Of a DNA stretch of 64,000 bases, positions 58,342 through 64,000 are shown in pieces. The DNA lies in contig LWCA01000058.1 in assembly GCA_001642005.1 (NCBI GenBank), positions 1 to 64,000 on the forward strand, read 5' to 3'. Numbering within the stretch: the first letter of the stretch is position 1; the number at the start of each line of letters is the position of its first letter. A model generated the notes under the pieces. It was given only the letters and a program-made list of their open reading frames with translations. It was not told the origin of the DNA and did not search any database. A program made the translations under genes and the position numbers. Origin of the DNA: Intoshia linei (taxonomy: Eukaryota; Orthonectida; Rhopaluridae).

Positions 58342-61300
58342 ATGCCTCAGATTGGTGTATCTAATATAAATTCAGAGTCAGTTTTAATCGAATCCAATAT
58401 ATTACATATTGATCCAAAAAATGTTATTTCACCGATTTCTTCACAAGTATCTAATCTCAAGTCTGATTTTAAATTGTTACAAATGAAATCTACTTGTTCT
58501 GTTACAGAATTTGAATACTTTAATCAATTTTATCAACCAAATTCTTACATTCTAAATAATATGAATCAACAATTTAAATTAAAGTAATTTTTTTATTTTA
58601 TCTTTTGTATTAGTTATCATTTTTAATTTTAGAAACTCGGATTCGTTCAAATCTACGTCAAGTGTAATATTTTATTTTTATATTGTTTAAAAGTAATAAC
58701 AATATAATTACAAATAATATAATATAATTTATTTATTAATACTTTCATGATTTAACATGAAATTAATTAAGTTGACAATCATAGATTTTCAACGAACAGT
58801 CTTCATTGTAAAGATTATGATCAGAATTGTAAATTATATTATTACCATATCTCAAGTTTGTAAAAAAAATGGATCCATTTTCAAATTTGAGATGGCTTGA
58901 CATACTGCTTTCTAAGAGGTACAAAAAGAATTAACAAATAATGAAATAATGAAAGATTACAGTAAGCATACCGAGTACAAAGTAAAGTTAAATTCAGTAA
59001 TAGTCATACCAATCATAGCCTAAGATTTACTCTAAATACACTAATATTATCATATTTTGTTTCGTCCATGGTACAATGGACTGCATCCACAGCACAGTCG
59101 AATTACTGTAATCAGAAACTATGTTCATAGGTAAACTGTATAACCTACATAATAATAGTACGGAAGTCATTCTAAATGAGTCAAACATCCCTTATATATA
59201 TTTAATTAATTTAAAAACGAGCTATCCGTTTTAAAAATAGCTAAATTTTAGGATGCAACGAAACACTATAATTACTATAATTTACTGAAATCAAAAATTT
59301 GTAAAATTGAATATATAAATACATAATGACAAAATGACTTGACTTTCAATAGTGGAATCGGAGAAAATGAATATTAAAATTATTTAATCCAGTGGTTTCC
59401 AAACTGTTTGATATGAAATTCAAAAATTACATTGCACAAAAATATAGAAAATGAATGAGATGTTAAAATTTCAACATACTTTTCTGATGGTGAAATTTAG
59501 GGTTGACCAAAGACAACAATAGGCGCGGTTCAGAGGAAAATTTGAGTCTCTTCTGTGCAGACAATAAGCATTGTGAGTATTCTACCCATTAATTAATCTT
59601 ACCGTTAAAATCGCTACGGTCTCTTTTTATTTTTAAAATAAAAATAAACAAATTGTAAATTTATATAATTTTTATACTTTTAAATCCAAATATAAAACGT
59701 TCATTCATAATTAAGAATAGTAACATCTTGATGAGCGGACCGTCATATGACTCTATATCTGATTATATGATTTGATACATAATTTGGAGGATACCCGAAA
59801 ATTTGGTGGTGGAGTTTACGTTTATTCATATAGTGATATTAATAAATGACACATGTCTAATGAATAACAAATTTAAACTAATTATTGTCATTCATGCTTG
59901 ATTTAAACACTTAAAAATCAACCAACTGATATATTTGTTTGGGTGACATAACTTGGATGTAAACCAACTTGTATGATAGTTTAAATTATAGCAATATTTG
60001 TTTAATTTTTCTATTTCATTTCATGAAATTTGTGAATTAAAATAATTTGTAAAGCAGGGACTCCCACATATTTTTTACGGTGGACCGGTATTAAATAATA
60101 TAATTTGTCGCAGACCATTAAAGCGAAATTAGAAGGCAGCATTAATAAATTTTGATAAAAAACGTAATATATAAACTTGTAATTAGTAGAACTTTTCGGG
60201 ACCGGTTCTGGTCCGTGGACTAGAATTTATAAAACGATCTTATAGAGTATTTTTCAAGTTTAGAATATAATGTGTGTCATGGTGACATGGTCACGAATCA
60301 AATCAAATTTTTTACTCAAAAAAACATACTGTAGAGACAGACTAAACGGATAACCTTTTGGAAAAGGTGTCCTTTTTAGCAACTGGCATCGTTGATTTTT
60401 TATTTTAGTAACGATGGATATACTATATCATTGAATCATTAAAATTAGTATTAAAATAGTTTGGGAACCTAAAAAATAATACTAAAAAGTAATAATAATT
60501 CAGATTATCTTTATGAGAAATATTGTAAAGAAAATGGGTTTTTACTGGCACAACTCTTTTGAAATAATTTAAATAAGTTACTTACCTCTATATAATGATA
60601 TTTAACTAAAAAGTTTTCTCTCACGGGCCTGGATGCTTCTTCGTTGTGTGAAAAAGGCAACTGGTTTTACCGGCTAAATTCCGTGTGTTATTAATTTTTT
60701 AATTAAAAATCAAATTGTTTTATATATGCGACATGCGAAAAAAAATTTTTGATCATGCTTTTAAGTGCCGCGATTATTTGAAATTTCATAAGGGTTTCGC
60801 GCAGTAAAAAAGGTTGAGAAACAGCTTTATGATACATTCACATCTGGCCACTCTAATAATAAATAAATACTAAAAATTATAAAATTAATAGAAAGTTGAT
60901 AAAATTTTATTTACATTTTATTTCAATATGACAGACTAATATATAATATATAGAATAATATGACTAAAGAATATGGTTTGAACCCCATTCGGGACCATTG
61001 GTCTAGATACTAGTAAATTTATACTGGAAATTCGTGAAATTATTAAAAATTAAAAAATTTTGAAAAAATGGTCCGCTTAATTAACCTCTATTGTATTACA
61101 TTGTAAATTTTAGTTCATTACCATAAAAACGTGAATAAAAACCTAGCATCGTAAAATTCTATAAATACAGGTATAGATAAAGTTTTTACTGTGATCGAAT
61201 AATCACAATTTCAGTATCTCAAATTGACATTTGATTTTTGATAAAATTAATTTCATAGCATTGATTCAATAAACTTTTACATCCAATAAAACTATAAACT

Positions 61301-63544
61301 AGACAAATTTTATTATTTTACGGTGATTATAAATGAGTTTATTATTGTTAATGTTACCTCAATTACATTAATTGGAGGTGAGAAACCTTTCAGTTATTTT
61401 ATTATAAATTTTTCATAGATGATTTTTTATTATGCAGTCAATTATTGTACAATTGCATTTGATATACTCATACAAGGGTTACCAAACATTTGTATAAATT
61501 AATTTTTGTAAAATTGGGGTCTGATTTTTTCTAATTGAGTTTTAAAAAAACAATATTCTCGAATATTAACTATTTTATGTGTTAAATTAAAAATTACCAG
61601 TCAAGAGTCAGCATCAGGCTGTTCAGATGGAATTTATAGTCCCTTTAATTTTTTTTTAAAAAATAGGACCTCTATACATTGCTTAATCTATTGTTCATAA
61701 TCTAAAAATTAGAAATAAGCGTATGAAATAACATGAATTTTATTATTTTATAATTTTGGTTTAATGTAAAAATTTCCAACATTACCTGTTAATAAATTAA
61801 AAAAGTAGGCCTCTCATGATTGTAGGCCCGGGCCATATGTCCCTAGCCTCTCTCCACGAATCTGGCTATATGCACTACAGATCTTTTTCTAAAAATTTTA
61901 ACTGCCTTTTTTTTAGGGTGACCTCGAGCTTGGTATGTTCGGCTCTGCCCTATGGTACATATATAATTTATGGATTATAAAAACTTGGAAAATGTAGTTA
62001 TATAAATCCATAAATCATTAATTTTATCAAAAAATTATAATTATATAGAGCATTTAACAACAAACTATTGTAATCTAGCTGATACTGATAACAAACATTG
62101 TCTATTAAAGATAAAACGAATTGACTAAAAAGATTGATAATTTATATTAAAATTAAAATGTATAGTCACGATTTCGTCTGAACAGTGATGTATCATCTTC
62201 ATTTATTAATCTAAACAGAAATGATTTAAGTACCTATTTGACCCATTGCATTGTGTGAGAATTTATGATAATTTTGCATGTCATTCAGGAGTCTACTAAT
62301 TTAAAATTTTATTAAAATTACAGTGTAAAAAAAACGTCTGTAGTTACTTTTAAAATAATTAAATTTAATGAAGATCGTGTCAATTTATAAAATATATCCG
62401 GTATTGGTTATAATTGTAATTCACAGTATTATTTGCAACTATTAACTTTAGAGGTTTTGTTTAAGCAGGGTTTGGACCCTTTTTTAACTAAAAAATGTTT
62501 TTTTAATTTTATAATTGTTTTAATGTGTATTTTTTATTTCCATATTTTGTATTTTAATTTTTATTTTCAATATAACAATTTGCATCAATTTTAATTTGAA
62601 AAATACTTGTCAATAAAATGATAGTTTACGTTTTTGACCGTGAAGATGAAAATGTCTGTAATTAAAATTTGAAGTTTGAAATTGATAAATTAAGACGGAT
62701 CATGTTTGAAAAACTATCCATGCTCTATGATTTATATTTTTAAATCATTGGGAACACACAGACATTAAACGATATATGGGCAAAACTATGTAATTTATAT
62801 AATTCCTAAAAATTATAAAAATCCAAATTACACCAAAACCTGAATTATTCAATTTAATTATAAACTACTATCCTTTTATGATAAAAGGAAAAATATAAAT
62901 ATCTATGTCCAAAAATATAAATTTATACAAATGTCAACGAATTTAACCCATGCTACCCTCAATAACAATAACAAATGTCATTTTGTAAAAAGCATTGTTC
63001 TATTCACAAACTACAATTGTATAATTTTGTCAACAAGAATTTATGGTCATTAAATTTGTGTTTGAAGATGGTCTTCAATGAAAAAGGTCATTAACCTCTA
63101 AAATAAATTGTCAATTTCAAAAAATGAAATTATAATGTTAGACAATTTAAAACGAAAATTTAGTTAAATAAAATCTATAAATAATGTATTTAAATTGATA
63201 ATAAATTTTTTATATGATAAATTTAGAACGATATGATTGTGACGCCAAATAATAATGAAATTGAACCAACAAACATGAAAAATAATGAAAAGATAACCGC
63301 CCACCCAGATAAATCCGATTGCAATAAATCAAAAAATATTAAAAATGATAGCAATATAAACAATGATAATAATGATACATTAGATATGACGGAGTGTTTT
63401 GATACTCATACCTATGATATGCTTGATAAATCAAAAGATTTTGTTAATTATGAAAATTCAAAAAACTGTTTAAACGAGTCGAATCGAGTGAAAATGTATA
63501 AATGCCATCAATGTTTCAAAACTTTTGAAAAATCTAGCGGATTG
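58342..63544 (+). CDS. C2H2 zinc-finger protein, 5' part (runs out of window)
   Basis: The proposed first exon (58342-58583) begins MPQIGVSNINSESVLIE and is joined to a short exon (58633-58663, NSDSFKSTSS). A phase-0 donor there matches a phase-0 acceptor before 63227. The next exon (63227-63544) encodes an asparagine- and aspartate-rich stretch, then YKCHQCFKTFEKSSGL, the first half of a C2H2 finger. A gtacgt donor interrupts the finger before its histidines, which must lie past 64000. Proteins of this type are usually nuclear DNA-binding regulators. The link across the 4.6-kb intron rests on phase alone, so 63233 could instead be the true start. Only one partial finger is visible, so the subfamily cannot be named. 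Confidence 0.55.
60055..60225. mobile_element. hAT-like MITE, second copy
   Basis: 'cagggactcccacatatttt', 'tacggtggaccggta' and 'taaagcgaaattagaag' parallel the element at 52959-53151. The right end ('tggtccgtggactagaa') has decayed and no duplication could be read. Confidence 0.6.
60690..60825. repeat. Right-end fragment of the CAGTGGTTCTCAACC hAT family
   Basis: 'taattaaaaatcaaattgtt', 'ttatatatgcgacat', 'gaaatttcataagggttt' and 'aaaaaaggttgagaaaca' match the last 120 bp of the element at 41926-42587. The left part is absent. Confidence 0.75.
61775..61862 (-). repeat. Family C repeat copy, reverse orientation
   Basis: 'ttccaacattacctgttaat' through 'aggcctctcatgattgtagg' and 'atgtccctagcctctctcca' is the reverse complement of the copy at 49812-49965. 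Confidence 0.65.
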
Positions 63545-64000
63545 GTACGTTTAAAATGTCTTTTTAGGTTCAACTATTTATAAAAAATCTTTTATGGTTT
63601 ACATCTATATTTTTATTATTATTGTAAATCATATATTTTTATTTATTATTAGAGTTTGATAACAGTAGATATTTTTATGATAATGGATTTGTTTCTTGAC
63701 ATTATATGTAAAGTTTTTGATGACATTTAAGTGATTGGCATGGGTCATTCTATCTTACTAGTATTGTTTAGTAATACATTTAAAGTAGTTTATATGATTG
63801 TTTTTTATGAACAATTACAGGTTAAAATCCTTCGCATTTTGGCATATAATGAACTGTCAATGTGTATGGGTTCGTTTTATTTGTCTCTTGAGGTTAATAA
63901 TGTACACGACTGTAAATATTTTAATCATTTGTTAAAGTTACATTTATGTCTCAATAATATTAGAATGTCTATCGTAACATTGTCCACGGTACATTGATTA

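Larger units (their letters stand above)
58664..63226. other. Long intron or intergenic region before the zinc-finger exon
   Basis: No coding sequence was supported. It contains a hAT-like MITE (60055-60225), a hAT right-end fragment (60690-60825), a family C copy (61775-61862) and a possible lone left end CAGTGGTTTCCAAACTG at 59391 with no partner found. The rest is AT-rich. Confidence 0.45.

Noticed and set aside
59391-61010. A hAT element from CAGTGGTTTCCAAACTG (59391) to 'gggaccattggtc' near 60990
   Set aside because: The right end is a poor inverse match and no 8-bp duplication was found; the span also contains two other element fragments.
1-64000. tRNA genes, searched by eye for B-box-like GGTTCRA with an A box upstream
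   Set aside because: Only isolated partial matches were seen (for example near 45650); no cloverleaf could be built. A covariance-model scan would be needed to exclude them.

Overview
The window is nuclear DNA of a fast-evolving, very AT-rich animal (metazoan). The evidence is split genes with short GT-AG introns (many about 36-45 bp), animal-type multidomain proteins (attractin, sortilin, an ADAMTS-like protease, a chain of sushi modules, RUN/FYVE-like and C2H2 factors), and dense hAT, mariner/Tc1 and pogo-like DNA-transposon debris. Housekeeping proteins such as eIF3a, SNW1/SKIP and an SR splicing factor are recognisable but strongly diverged. That pattern is often seen in parasitic or otherwise reduced animal lineages. 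The taxon cannot be fixed from this sequence alone. No bacterial operons, CRISPR arrays, rRNA or convincing tRNA genes were seen.

Layout. 1-7.1 kb: an SR-type splicing factor on the minus strand, divergent from the eIF3a translation-initiation subunit on the plus strand. 7.1-12.4 kb: a transmembrane protein built from about ten sushi/CCP modules, starting only 62 bp after the eIF3a stop. 12.9-13.7 kb: a decayed Tc1 transposase. 14.9-23.3 kb: a secreted ADAMTS-like metalloprotease ending in PLAC-like and ShK-like modules. 23.3-25.7 kb (minus): SNW1/SKIP, whose stop lies 32 bp from the protease stop. 26.7-27.3 kb: a small coiled-coil gene. 28.9-30.7 kb: a single-exon coiled-coil FYVE protein of RUFY/FYCO type. 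30.8-33.5 kb (minus): a sortilin/VPS10 receptor. 36.0-49.2 kb: a long attractin gene of more than 20 exons. 49.2-58.3 kb: a gene-poor stretch of MITEs and dispersed repeats. 58.3 kb to the right end: the 5' part of a probable C2H2 zinc-finger gene that runs out of the window.

The genes form no pathway. eIF3a, SNW1 and the SR protein serve translation, transcription and splicing. Sortilin and the FYVE protein fit endosomal sorting. Attractin, the protease and the sushi protein are secreted or membrane extracellular proteins. Genes are closely packed in the left half and loosely in the right half.

Mobile DNA accounts for most other visible structure. Several hAT-type elements have readable 8-bp target duplications (for example 36506-37002, 38591-39156, 41926-42587 and 47260-47913, all in attractin introns, plus 15161-16349 and 50253-50472). 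There are also pogo/mariner-like MITEs with TA-type ends and at least four unclassified repeat families with several copies each. The most unusual unexplained structure is a roughly 750-bp stretch at 9.8-10.55 kb. There a motif close to TGTCAGTATT is repeated in one orientation on the left and in the opposite orientation on the right, inside a sushi-gene intron. All exon limits were read by eye from splice consensus and family alignment from memory, so most are good only to a few bases.
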